A stretch of DNA of 22,018 nt from BOG-1112 sp964635325 (GCA_964635325.1 CAZWOL010000049.1:1-22018); one strand, 5' to 3'; shown: positions 5,816-15,900, counted from the first letter of the stretch. A program made the numbers and translations. The notes: generated from the letters alone by a model not told the origin.

Positions 5816-8800
5816 ATGAGACAAATACAAACACTCATTTACGCATCTTTGCTGCTTGTCTGTTCTTCATCCTGCAAAACACCAGCTCCCAAAATAAATA
5901 AGCGCAACAATTTAACTCCAACATCGGCTCCAACGAACGAAAAAAAAGTACCGAATCACGCTGCAAGCGCAGTGCTCTTCAAAGATATGGATAGTAGAGG
6001 GTCTTATGTTGAAGGAACTTTGAAAATCGGCAAAGCTTTTGACGAAAGCGACATAACTCACTACGTTCTTTACTGGGGAAAATCCGCATCAGAAAAAGTT
6101 CCGAACCTAGTCCCGCTTGCTAAAGTTGACAAGACAGGAGCGAATTTAAAAGTTAGCATCGCTAAAGACACCCAAATCCCCAATACAGCAAGCCATCTTA
6201 TTGTTCTCACAGGGAATGAAAATGGCGAAATGGCCAAAGGAGTTAGCACTAAGATTCACGATTTAGGTATCCCGTTAAACGCTGCACTGAGCTTGAATTT
6301 TCACAAAACAGAAGTTACTGAAAGCCATATTCAAGGAACCCTCACGATAGATCGGGCAATGGATGAAAGTGATCTGAATGCCTATGTGATTTACTGGGGT
6401 AAGTCTACAACCCAAAAACTTTCTCCCACACCTTTGGCCACTTTAAAGAAAGGCGAGGCAAAACTCACCTTTGACCTCGATATGAGTCGCCCCAAGGGGG
6501 CCGTCTATTTTTTGGTATTTGCAAAGAATGATGATGGTGAATCAGAGCGGAGTATAAGCACTCCCATTATCACAGACGGGATACCAACAATCGATATAAT
6601 CAATGCAAAATTTCAAGAGAATGATCCCAATCCAAACACAATTGGAGGAACGATCACATTCGACAAACCCTCAGATTCAACTGAAGTTGTCATTTATTGG
6701 CACAACTCTGGAGACAAAAGTCAAAGTGCTTTCGCAGAAACAAAAACTGGTGAATACAACATTCCTCAATCAACCCAGATACCAGAAGGAATGACGCATT
6801 TCTTGCTTGTTAGCAAAAACAAGATGGGTGAGAGCCTTAGCGGACAACTGATACCGATTATCAAAAGACTTGTTCCTAAAGAAGTTGGGACTGCATCGAT
6901 TAGTAAAAACGACTCGACCAATTTTCAATCATTATCTGCGATACTCACTTTGAATACACCCAATAGTTCAACAATTCAGCAATTTCACTTGTATTGGGGA
7001 CAATCGGAAACGCAAAAACTTCAAGACACACCTTTCCAAACCTATCAAGCAGACACTCCATCAATCCAGCATAGCTTTAATGAAACAACTTTAGCAGAAG
7101 ATGCGAGCCATATTTTAATTTACTCTGCAAACGAATTTGGTGAGAGCCAAACACCAGTCGCAGTAGAAATACCATACAATCTTGAATTACGTCCTAAAAG
7201 TATTGCAAAAAAAATTGAATTTAAAGATACGAATTACAAAACCCAGCATATAAGCGGACAACTCAGCATAGAGAGAGCAGACAACGAAAAGGACCTCACT
7301 GACTATGTCGTGTATTGGGCCAAGGGTGAAGCTAAGGGGGGCTTCATCGTAAAAATCCCCAAAGGAAAAACATCAGACCCCTTGCATATTGACTTTGAGA
7401 GTACAAAAATCCCAGACGATTCTACAGGGTTTTTGGTCTACACAAGCTATCACGGACAAGAGTCTATCGACAAAGCAACGCTTGATGGCATTGATGACGC
7501 ACCCAAAATTGCTAGCCTTGAGTTTACAGATGAATACACAGGTCTAATGCGTCTAGGTGGCGAATTGAAAATCACCCCTCCCCAATTGGATCTCAATTCA
7601 AGCAAGCAGGAGATTTTTAAAAACTCTTTCAAGTCCTATGAAATTTATCTCTATGCTCCTCATAAGAATAAAGAAGCAAAAACAGAAAACTGGATCCGTC
7701 TGAGCTCATTGAAAAATAGGGACAATCCTACCATTAGCTTAGATCAAGAACTCCCAAAAGAAGCCATATCAAACAATGAAATAAAGTTTAAGGTGACCAT
7801 TAAAGACAAGGAAGACTTTGAAGGTCCCGCCTTTGAAAGGACGTTTGAAAAAAAGATCCCACACGTTGCATATGCCTGGTTGCAACTTGGACTTAGCAAG
7901 GATAATCCAACTCAAATCACAGATGATGTCCCCGCAGTCGACAACTACGATTTACGCGTCATCTCAACAGACGGCTCTTGTCCCGAAGCCATTATAGGAA
8001 AAAATATAGAAACAATGAAATTGAGAGCGGGAAACAATCTATCCCAAGATTTTAAAGTCACAACTTGCCAGCTTAAAATTTCTAATCCCAATGAGAAAAT
8101 AAAGATATTGGTTGGTGATCAGACACTCACAGCTCAGCCTTTTTCATCACTCACATCTCTACAAATTGTCGGAGATACTGGATGTGGGCCCGAATGCCTG
8201 TCCAGGAACGAATTCATTGTTGTTTCTACACGAATGCGTAATCAGAACAATCAGCTTGTCATTCACCAAGGAAACTATGTCTACCAAGAAACGTCTGATA
8301 GCTGGGCAAACTGGGAAGAAGAGTTTTTTAAGCCTGCAAAAGATCTTCTCTCAGAAGCTCCTTGGGTCTTTGTACGTGGCAATCGTGAGGACTGCAAAGG
8401 AGCTTATCATGGATTCATACGTTTTCTAGATGTATGGGACTACACAGCACAAAGTCAAAAATGCAAAGAAGTTTCTCATCCCTTCAAATTTGAAAGGACT
8501 GGTGGTACATTTTACATTGCAGATTCATCTGCAGTGCCATCGCATGAGACTTCAAGTGCAGAACAAAAGCAGGGTCTTATTGATGGCCTAAGCAAAACCT
8601 TCAAAGCCATTGATTCAGATGCATCTTCGTCAAATTCAAAATTTTTACTCACAAGCAGCCCGATATGGGCATGCGAACCACAACTTGTCAGCCCCTCAGA
8701 AATCTGGAACAATGGTGGCTTGCGAAACTGCATAGAGCAAGGGCAGTTCCTTCGGAAGGAATTAGGAAAATTTTTTGACACAAGCAAAAATAATTTACGA

Positions 8801-9139
8801 AAAAAAATCTTAGCGGTCATCTCAGGCCGCCTTCACTTTTTTTCAATAGCATCGTTTCAAGATAATGAAGCAATGCAGTGGGTGATCGGCAATGGAGGCA
8901 GCAACCCACTCATCGGATGGTGGAACACGCTTGGCATGCAAATCCCCAACCTGATAACTTACAATCTAGCCATCACATCCGGTGATCGAATAGTTAAGAA
9001 GAGCTATTTTTATAACAATGACTGGGGATTTAGCCTCCTAGAGGCTGATCATGAAAACTGGACTCTCAGCAACTTCGATACTTCAGGAGCTAAAGCAGGA
9101 TACTACCAAGTTAATAGTCAGGACCGCAGCTACAAGTAG
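5816..9139 (+). CDS. Large predicted lipoprotein: six Ig-like repeats and a degenerate metallophosphatase domain
   Basis: A 1107-residue predicted lipoprotein. Residues 1-19 are a signal peptide and Cys20 (SSSC) is the likely lipidation site. Six repeats of about 100 residues follow (about 52-150, 155-253, 258-352, 356-455, 459-560, 563-684). Five of them share a YxxYWGKS-like strand or its remnant and NxxGES-like turns, suggesting Ig/fibronectin-type folds. Residues 685-1107 match a purple-acid-phosphatase-like metallophosphoesterase: GDTG (Asp787), then HQGNYVY where Asp is replaced by Asn820, RGNRE (Asn856, His of GNHE replaced by Arg857), and SGRLH where the first His of GHxH is Arg1005 (His1007 kept). 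Two metal-ligand positions are thus lost and it is probably inactive. The start at 5816 is preferred over ATG 5783 because it gives a proper signal peptide and GGAG (5801-5804) lies 11 nt upstream. Codon use is visibly more A-rich than in neighbouring housekeeping genes. The next gene is a paralogue. Confidence 0.85.
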   Translation: MRQIQTLIYASLLLVCSSSCKTPAPKINKRNNLTPTSAPTNEKKVPNHAASAVLFKDMDSRGSYVEGTLKIGKAFDESDITHYVLYWGKSASEKVPNLVPLAKVDKTGANLKVSIAKDTQIPNTASHLIVLTGNENGEMAKGVSTKIHDLGIPLNAALSLNFHKTEVTESHIQGTLTIDRAMDESDLNAYVIYWGKSTTQKLSPTPLATLKKGEAKLTFDLDMSRPKGAVYFLVFAKNDDGESERSISTPIITDGIPTIDIINAKFQENDPNPNTIGGTITFDKPSDSTEVVIYWHNSGDKSQSAFAETKTGEYNIPQSTQIPEGMTHFLLVSKNKMGESLSGQLIPIIKRLVPKEVGTASISKNDSTNFQSLSAILTLNTPNSSTIQQFHLYWGQSETQKLQDTPFQTYQADTPSIQHSFNETTLAEDASHILIYSANEFGESQTPVAVEIPYNLELRPKSIAKKIEFKDTNYKTQHISGQLSIERADNEKDLTDYVVYWAKGEAKGGFIVKIPKGKTSDPLHIDFESTKIPDDSTGFLVYTSYHGQESIDKATLDGIDDAPKIASLEFTDEYTGLMRLGGELKITPPQLDLNSSKQEIFKNSFKSYEIYLYAPHKNKEAKTENWIRLSSLKNRDNPTISLDQELPKEAISNNEIKFKVTIKDKEDFEGPAFERTFEKKIPHVAYAWLQLGLSKDNPTQITDDVPAVDNYDLRVISTDGSCPEAIIGKNIETMKLRAGNNLSQDFKVTTCQLKISNPNEKIKILVGDQTLTAQPFSSLTSLQIVGDTGCGPECLSRNEFIVVSTRMRNQNNQLVIHQGNYVYQETSDSWANWEEEFFKPAKDLLSEAPWVFVRGNREDCKGAYHGFIRFLDVWDYTAQSQKCKEVSHPFKFERTGGTFYIADSSAVPSHETSSAEQKQGLIDGLSKTFKAIDSDASSSNSKFLLTSSPIWACEPQLVSPSEIWNNGGLRNCIEQGQFLRKELGKFFDTSKNNLRKKILAVISGRLHFFSIASFQDNEAMQWVIGNGGSNPLIGWWNTLGMQIPNLITYNLAITSGDRIVKKSYFYNNDWGFSLLEADHENWTLSNFDTSGAKAGYYQVNSQDRSYK
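5966..7870 (+). repeat. Six tandem Ig-like repeats (protein level)
   Basis: Approximate unit starts are 5966, 6278, 6588, 6880, 7190 and 7503. Unit 1 has YVLYWGKS, unit 2 YVIYWGKS, unit 3 VVIYWHNS, unit 4 FHLYWGQS and unit 5 YVVYWAKG. Unit 6 is longer and most divergent (YEIYLYAP). A second conserved strand near each unit end reads like LIVLTGNENGE or FLVFAKNDDGE. The repeats are diverged in DNA and are recognisable only in translation. Confidence 0.7.
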
Positions 9140-9410
9140 CCTTTACGATCTCATTGATTACGGCAAAAACAACCTCGTTTCAATAGATGCTACAACCTTT
9201 AGTAAGCATGCGGCATCTCAAACAAGCCTACCTAAGCATAATCGTAGAGTTCTGCATAATCTTCAAAAGATTGACAACTCTAAAACTATTTTTCAAAAAT
9301 CCAAAAATTTTTCATAACCAGGCAAGTTATCCTCTCCATTCAGAATTGTAAGATTTCCATGTTACGCAATATAATTTTACAAAAGCCAAAAGCTCAGAGG
9401 GGGAGTGCCA
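9140..9410. other. 271-bp spacer between the two lipoprotein genes
   Basis: A frame different from the upstream gene stays open to 9317, but it has no ribosome-binding site and no recognisable protein character. I see no convincing terminator. The right part holds a promoter-like sequence (9346-9375), suggesting the second lipoprotein gene can be transcribed separately. Confidence 0.4.
9346..9375 (+). promoter_or_regulatory. Putative promoter for the second lipoprotein gene
   Basis: A perfect -10 TATAAT (9370-9375) is preceded after 18 bp by TTGTAA (9346-9351, 4 of 6 matches to TTGACA). Transcription would start near 9382, about 30 nt before the start codon, in a spacer that otherwise lacks a gene. 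Confidence 0.5.
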
Positions 9411-12400
9411 GTGAAAAATCGTCTCTACGTCTTGTCCATTTGTGCATTTATGATGTGGGATCTAACATCCTGCGCAAATAAGAACACTGGAGGTCGCGCT
9501 CAATCCGCAGACAACCCCATACCGAGTGAGGAAACTACCCCAGCAAAGCAACCTGACAAAGGTCAAACTCATAAAACTACAGACGCTCCCACTAACGAAG
9601 TAAGCACGTCAACGACCAATGCCACGCCTCCCGAAAGTGGAAAACCAGATGAAGCTACTAATAGGAGCGAACAAAAAGAAGCTAGAGAAAACAGCGCCCC
9701 TGGAACTGGAGGGGATGCTAACGAACCTGAGCTCCCCTTACTCCCTCGAGCAGAAAAAATTGAAGCAGCGACTAAACTCACAACGAACAATGAACTAACA
9801 GGCTCCGTGTGGGTTGAACCTTCTGATCATCCAGAAAGCACTCATGACTATGTCCTATATCTCGGATCAAGTCCTTCTAGCCCCTTTGATGAAAGTAAAC
9901 TATTACTTGTTCGTACACTTCAAGAACTCAAAAATGATCAAGAATCGATTCAATTGCCCCACAAGATTTTAAGCGAACAGGATCAATATCTCCTTGTTGC
10001 ACCTCGCAGCACCGACAAAAAGCTTGGAGCACAGATCAGCATAGCACTATTTCCAATTTCCTATGCTTGGCTTCAACTTTCTACGACAGAAGGTGAATAT
10101 TCCGCTCGAGCCATCACGGAACACGACAGCTGCCCCACAGCTATCATCGATGGCAATGCACAGGATATGAAACTACGTGATAAAGATGAAAAATTTCATT
10201 TCAAAGTTTGTGAACTTAGCATTAAGGATACAGCAAAAAGCTTAATCATCGCTGACAAAGAACTGAAAATCAAACCCCGAAAAAGCATCGAAAGAATGCA
10301 TCTCATCGGCAATACCAACAATGATCAAAATGGATTCTACAGTCCACAATTCCCCAACGTTGCAAATAAGATTACGACAGATAACCCAGAACTCATCGTT
10401 CATCTAGGTGACATGGTCGAAGGAGCCAGCGACTACAATCAATGGGTGAAGCAATTTTTTGAGCCCGCAAAAGAGCTCATGAGTATGGCCCCCTTCGTTT
10501 TTGTACGTGGAGAAAAAGACAAATGCATTGCAGATAGATTCTTTGGCACAACAGACAATAAAAGCGAATGCGAATCTGTATTACCTATCTATAGTTTTAA
10601 AGTAAGAAAAGGAAAGTTCTTTGTACTCGATTCCACGGACAAAGAGCCTGAGAATAGAATGCGCTTAGAAAATGATTTCGCATTCAAATCTATACGAAAT
10701 GGAGCACAACCCAATAATTTTATACTGACTCACATGACAGCATGGGGTTGTATGCCGATTTCGTTAGGAAATCAATGCGAAGACGATGGATACTACTTTC
10801 GGGAAAAATTCTTAAATAAATTCAACCCAGACAGTTTAAACAAGTTTCAAGCAATCATATCAGCTCATATTCCACTATTTGCAATGAACTCGTATGCTAA
10901 GCATCCAATGCAGATTATTGTTGGAAACGGAGGACAGTCGATCCTAAGATACAATGGTCCCATCTCCTATGGAGAGGATCCAAAATTCCGAGAATCAAAA
11001 CCCGATCAACCTACCAACCATACAAGTGACTCTAAGTATGGCTACAGCGTCTTGGAGCCAATTAAAGATGCGTGGCAGCTGACAAGTGTCCATGCAAAAG
11101 ACAATACCAAGGCATATTTTAAGCTAGCCGATGGAAAATTCGAATCTCTTGCAAGACCCCGACCTGAGGATCAAGCGTTGAATGCTGCCAATCAATTGAA
11201 ATCGATTGAGGGATGGGTAACATTTCAAGAAGCTAACGACAAAAATATCGATAGCTATATTTTTTATATTGGAACATCACCAAAAAGCAAATGGCAAGAG
11301 GATAAGGAGATCACCAGGATCTCTACAGACTTGATCGCATCTTTTCGTAAAAATCTAGAACCAAACCAAGCCATAGATTTTTCAGAAATTGTCTATTTTC
11401 CAAGCCTTTCGCAGCTTAGAAATGACCCCAAAAATGAGCAAGATCAATACCTCCTTGTTATCCCATATAATGCTAAAGGTGAGACTGGACCTCCTATTAG
11501 CACACCACTATTTTTTCATAACTATGCCTGGCTCCAACTATCCACCGACTTAACTCAATATGATCTACGAGCCGTCAGTACCGATGTAGGATGTCCTCTA
11601 GTCCAGATCGATGGCAAAACAGAAACTATGGCTGTTCGCGCTAGAAAAGACAAAGACTTTGAGGTTACAGTCTGCAACCTAAAGATTGCAGATACCGTTA
11701 CAGACGTGAAAGTAGCTAACCAAGAATTCAAACTAAGAAAGCGAAAAGATATCAAAAAAATGCATCTAGTTGGGGATACTGGTTTCAATAATTCTTGGTC
11801 CAGCAAGGCAGGTTTTTTTAGCTGGGAAACAGCTGGACTTTATAAAGATTGGCTCTCTGGTGCAAAGCCAATGTTTCCTGCTGTAGCCAACAAAATAGCA
11901 GAGGATAGCCCAGAACTCATCATTCACATGGGTGACTATCTCTATAGCCATACAAAGACATTTGCTCAGTGGAGACAAGAATTCTTCGAACCTGCGAGTG
12001 AGATGTTGAGTAAAGCTCCTCTCGTCTTTGTCCGAGGAAACAAAGAATCCTGCGAAGAACATGGAGATGCCTACAGACGTCTCTTCGATGTTGAGCCATA
12101 TGACAAGGACAGTGCATGTAAGAAGGTCATACCGGCCTATACTATCGAGGTGGCAGGAGGAAAGTTCCTCATCTTAGACTCGTCAGATGCTCAATCCATC
12201 GAGAAGAGCTACAAACAAAAAGGTGATAATTTTTACAATCTCACCGAAACATCTTTAATTCATGATCTGAAAGATTTCGCACAGCATCTTACAGATCCAG
12301 CAACTAACTCCTTTATCATCACACACCGAGATGTCTGGGGCTGCGCACCAAAATCTACTACCACATGCTCACCTGGTGGTTACCTGATGCGAGAGAAGGT

Positions 12401-12788
12401 CCTTAATCAAGATGGGATGGAAAAATTACAGAACATACAAGCGGTCCTATCCGGTCATCTACATCTCTTTGCAATATCATCATTCAAAGATCATGCAATG
12501 CAGATCATCATTGGAAACGGTGGGACTGTGCTCAACACTCCGTACAAGATCGGTGAAGAATATGGCCCCATTTCAAATGATCCAAGTAATGTACAAAAAC
12601 ATGCAGAAGACTATAAGCATGGCTACGCTACTTTAGAACGAAATCAAAATGGCGGATGGACTCTTATCAGTAAATTTACCAAAGGTAGTGATAGAACTTT
12701 TGTCTTGAAGAATAGAAGTATTGAAACTCTACAATGGAATCTACACGAAAGAGAAGAAGACAAAGAGAATTCTGGACAGGAAGAATAA
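9411..12788 (+). CDS. Large predicted lipoprotein with two Ig-like/metallophosphatase units, the second apparently intact
   Basis: A 1125-residue predicted lipoprotein. The lipobox is LTSC with Cys21. A long Pro/Thr/Glu-rich low-complexity linker (about 22-112) would hold the rest away from the membrane. Two units follow (113-577 and 583-1104), each an Ig-like domain and a phosphatase domain beginning at YAWLQLS. In the first phosphatase, GDTG is GNTN (Asn301), GDxxx is kept (Asp334), GN is GE (Glu368) and GHxH is AHIP (His486 kept, Pro488). In the second, GDTGF (Asp789), GDYLY (Asp842), GNKE (Asn877, Lys878 in place of His), THRDVWGC (His972) and GHLH (His1016, His1018) supply all metal-ligand positions. 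The GTG at 9411 is chosen because GAGGGGGAG (9397-9405) is 5 nt upstream and it gives a basic signal-peptide start. A GTG at 9405 would lie inside that site. The family match suggests a surface or periplasmic phosphoesterase of unknown substrate. Confidence 0.87.
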   Translation: MKNRLYVLSICAFMMWDLTSCANKNTGGRAQSADNPIPSEETTPAKQPDKGQTHKTTDAPTNEVSTSTTNATPPESGKPDEATNRSEQKEARENSAPGTGGDANEPELPLLPRAEKIEAATKLTTNNELTGSVWVEPSDHPESTHDYVLYLGSSPSSPFDESKLLLVRTLQELKNDQESIQLPHKILSEQDQYLLVAPRSTDKKLGAQISIALFPISYAWLQLSTTEGEYSARAITEHDSCPTAIIDGNAQDMKLRDKDEKFHFKVCELSIKDTAKSLIIADKELKIKPRKSIERMHLIGNTNNDQNGFYSPQFPNVANKITTDNPELIVHLGDMVEGASDYNQWVKQFFEPAKELMSMAPFVFVRGEKDKCIADRFFGTTDNKSECESVLPIYSFKVRKGKFFVLDSTDKEPENRMRLENDFAFKSIRNGAQPNNFILTHMTAWGCMPISLGNQCEDDGYYFREKFLNKFNPDSLNKFQAIISAHIPLFAMNSYAKHPMQIIVGNGGQSILRYNGPISYGEDPKFRESKPDQPTNHTSDSKYGYSVLEPIKDAWQLTSVHAKDNTKAYFKLADGKFESLARPRPEDQALNAANQLKSIEGWVTFQEANDKNIDSYIFYIGTSPKSKWQEDKEITRISTDLIASFRKNLEPNQAIDFSEIVYFPSLSQLRNDPKNEQDQYLLVIPYNAKGETGPPISTPLFFHNYAWLQLSTDLTQYDLRAVSTDVGCPLVQIDGKTETMAVRARKDKDFEVTVCNLKIADTVTDVKVANQEFKLRKRKDIKKMHLVGDTGFNNSWSSKAGFFSWETAGLYKDWLSGAKPMFPAVANKIAEDSPELIIHMGDYLYSHTKTFAQWRQEFFEPASEMLSKAPLVFVRGNKESCEEHGDAYRRLFDVEPYDKDSACKKVIPAYTIEVAGGKFLILDSSDAQSIEKSYKQKGDNFYNLTETSLIHDLKDFAQHLTDPATNSFIITHRDVWGCAPKSTTTCSPGGYLMREKVLNQDGMEKLQNIQAVLSGHLHLFAISSFKDHAMQIIIGNGGTVLNTPYKIGEEYGPISNDPSNVQKHAEDYKHGYATLERNQNGGWTLISKFTKGSDRTFVLKNRSIETLQWNLHEREEDKENSGQEE
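9747..12723 (+). repeat. Internal tandem duplication of an Ig-like plus phosphatase unit (protein level)
   Basis: Unit A (about 9747-11140) and unit B (about 11157-12723) share in order a YVLYLG/YIFYIG strand followed by SSPSS/TSPKS, DQYLLV, YAWLQLST, a Cys-Pro motif, RKS/DIxxMHL(I/V)G, GD(M/Y), FFEPA, FVRG, a W-G-C motif, and a GNGG motif near the end. They have diverged too far to be recent DNA repeats. Confidence 0.8.
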
Positions 12789-12828
12789 CGGAAGCGAACC
12801 CCCCTGGCATTTCCGCAATTTTCTAAAT

Positions 12829-12857
12829 TTTCCACTCCCATTCCAGCAACTTATACA
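12829..12857 (+). promoter_or_regulatory. Weak putative promoter for the sensor kinase gene
   Basis: TTTCCA (12829-12834) and TATACA (12852-12857) are 17 bp apart, each with 4 of 6 consensus matches. It would give a leader of about 60 nt that contains the hairpin at 12893-12917. Confidence 0.25.
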
Positions 12858-12892
12858 TAAAGCCTAAAACCCTACCTCACTTTGCCGAAAAC

Positions 12893-12917
12893 TCCTGCAC
12901 CACAGATTTGTGCAGGA
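12893..12917 (+). promoter_or_regulatory. Hairpin covering the ribosome-binding site of the sensor kinase gene
   Basis: TCCTGCAC (12893-12900) is perfectly complementary to GTGCAGGA (12910-12917) across a 9-nt loop. The 3' arm contains the AGGA ribosome-binding site (12914-12917) for the ATG at 12925. In the folded mRNA the site would be masked, as in RNA thermometers or protein-gated leaders. The stem is 8 bp with five G-C pairs. Confidence 0.5.
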
Positions 12918-12924
12918 TTCATCA

Positions 12925-15900
12925 ATGGCTCATGATGCAAAAGAAAAAGAACGTCTAGAGGAACTGGCAAGTTTTCACATATTAGGAACTGGACCAGAAC
13001 CTTTGTTCGACGACATTACTTTTTTAGCAGCACGCATTTTCCATGTACCAATAGCTGCCGTAAGTATCCTAGATGAGCATCGCAATTGGTACAAATCCAA
13101 GGTTGGCATCGAACAGGATGAAGTTCCACGCAAAGATGCGTTCTGCAATGTGACTATTGCTGATATGGACCTACTCGTTATCGAGGATACGTTGGAAGAC
13201 GAACGTTTCAAAAACAATCCCTTCCAAATACGTTTTTATGCTGGAGCTCCACTGATCACTTCAAATGGGCTTGCATTAGGGACTCTGTGCATACTTGATC
13301 GCAATCCAAGAAAATTTGCAGCTGAAGACCGCGAACTACTGCTTACACTTGCACGACAGGTGATGAGTCACTTGGAGGCACGCAAGCTTCACCAGATATT
13401 CGAAGAAAAAGAAGAACAAAACAAGCTGATGCGCTACTGCTTGGATGCTGCAATGGTCGGTTTTTGGGAGTGGGACCTTACGACACAGTCGCTTGCTTGG
13501 GACCATAATATGTATCGCCTTTACGGTGTCAAAGAAGGCAAATATACCAACAACTCTGAGGCTTGGGATCAGATTCTCTATGAGAATGATCGCAACAAAG
13601 CTTATGCTGATATTAAGAAATCTTTAGATGGCACAGGTGAATTTCAATCACATTTTCGTGTCAAAACTGATAACACGGGTTTGAAGACCATTGCAGCGAA
13701 AGGAAAGGTACTCTTTTCGAATGAAGGCAAACCCATCCGAATGGTTGGCATCAACTGGGACATTTCTGCAGAGACTGAAAAAGCAGAATTCTTCCGAGGT
13801 ACTTTTGAAAACTCATCACTGCCTATAGCTGTTTTTGATCCCCAAGGCTTATTCTCACGCGTGAACAAAGCATTTGCAAATTTACTAGGGTATACTATCG
13901 ACTTCTTTCCAGGAAAAAAACTCACGACTTTCTTAGATTCTCATGACTTTGTCAAAATTCAGCTCAAAATGGAAGAAGCGGTTCAAATGAAAAGCTCACG
14001 TATCATGAGCTTTGAAAGCCAATGCAGACATATCACTGGTCGCCTAGTACCTGTACTTATACGTACACAACTATTTTTAACTCATGACAAAAGCCCTGCA
14101 TATTTCCTATTGTTTGTCACAGATTTGACGGAGCAGAAAAAAGCAAATGACGAGCTTATCGAAAAGAATAAGGCAATACTTGCGGAACGTAATCGCTTTG
14201 AAAACCTTGTTTTTGCAATCAACCAATCCGCTATTGTTGCACATACAGACACAGAAGGTAACCTAACCTCAGTAAATGCAAAATTCTGTGAAGTTAGCGG
14301 CTATGCTGAGCATGAATTATTGGGACAAAATTTTCGGATGCTAAGCTCAGGTACGCAGTCTGATAGATACTTTCTGAAAGCCTGGAAGGTCCTCAACTCT
14401 GGTGTTGCATGGAATGGAGAGGTCAGTTACTGCAAAAAGAATAAAGAGATCTTTTGGGTTGAAAGCACAATTGTTCCACTCATGAACTCTGATGGAAAAA
14501 TTGATCACTACATTGTCATCAGCTTCGAAATCACCAAACGTAAGCAGCTGGATGATCACCTTCGTGAAAGTCGCGAGCTTGCAAAAAAAGCAAGTCGAGC
14601 AAAGTCGGACTTTCTTTCCAATATGAGTCACGAGATTCGCACGCCACTCAACGGTATCATCGGCATGACAGATCTGCTCGTTGGAACCGAACTCGCAGCT
14701 CCTCAGCGCAAATACGCCAATGCTATTTTAGATTCAGGGAAAGTTTTGCTGCATCTGATCAATGACATTCTTGAATTTTCTAAGATTGAGTCCGGAAAAA
14801 TCGAGTTAGAGATTGGTGAAACAGATTTGGGCCACCTACTCCGTGGTCTTGTTATGCCACACCAATTTCAATGCACATCGAAAAACATCGGCTTTGATTT
14901 TCAGCCCGTCGAATTAGAACAAATGATTTTTGCTGATGGCGGGCGCCTAGGTCAGATCTTGAATAATCTTTTGAGCAACTCTGTCAAATTTACCTCCAAA
15001 GGTAAGGTCTCTCTCAAAGTCGAAATTATGAATCAGACATCTGAAAATATAACCTTGCTCTTCAAAGTTGAGGATACAGGTATTGGCATTGATGCCAAGT
15101 ATCAGAAGCATCTTTTCAAAGCTTTTACTCAGGGTGAGAGTATTTTTCAAAAATACGGTGGTACAGGACTTGGGTTATCCATCGTTAAAAAGCTTATTGA
15201 CTTGATGGGTGGCAAGCTCTCCTTCGAAAGCAAAAGCGGCGAAGGAAGTTCCTTTCAAATCGAAATTACATTCAAAAAATCAGCTACCCTTGTACGAGCA
15301 CACTCTATCGAAAATGAATTCAAGAAAGTTCCTCTCAAAAAATTAAAGGGACGAGTGCTAATTGCAGAAGATAATATTCTCAATCAAAGCATTGTCTATG
15401 AAATGCTTGTGGACCTAGGGTGCCAGGTAGCTGTTGCAGACAATGGACGAGAAGTCTTGCGTCAACTACAAAAAGATAGCTTCGACCTTATCCTTATGGA
15501 CTGTCGCATGCCAGAAATGGATGGCTATGAGTGTACGAAAGCGATTCGTAGCCATGATTCGGAAGCCATCGCAAAACTGAGAATCATTGCACTTACAGCT
15601 AATGCCTCTGCCGAAGACCGAGACCGCTGCCTTGCTGTTGGAATGAACAGCTTCATATCCAAACCGATCACAAAAGCTAAACTTTTTGCGACCCTCACAA
15701 CCTACTTGGGAGACGCTGATGCCCCCGTGGAGCATGAGAAAGCACCTGATGCTCTCAGCGGCAAAGTCGATCACAGCATTATTAATGACCTACTAGCAAT
15801 GGGCCGACGCAAACCCTCGTTTTTCCCACGTCAGCGGGAGCTCTTCACAACTCATGCGAAAGCAAAGCTAGAAACTCTGGCAGCGGAGATAAAAAATGTA

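Noticed and set aside
9051..9317. 88-codon open frame overlapping the end of the first lipoprotein gene
   Set aside because: It starts inside the lipoprotein gene in another frame, lacks a ribosome-binding site and has no protein-like pattern. The lipoprotein ends where its paralogue's domain ends, so a frameshift is not needed.
12910..12924. GTG at 12910 as the start of the sensor kinase
   Set aside because: It lies in the hairpin stem and overlaps the ribosome-binding site that serves the ATG at 12925.
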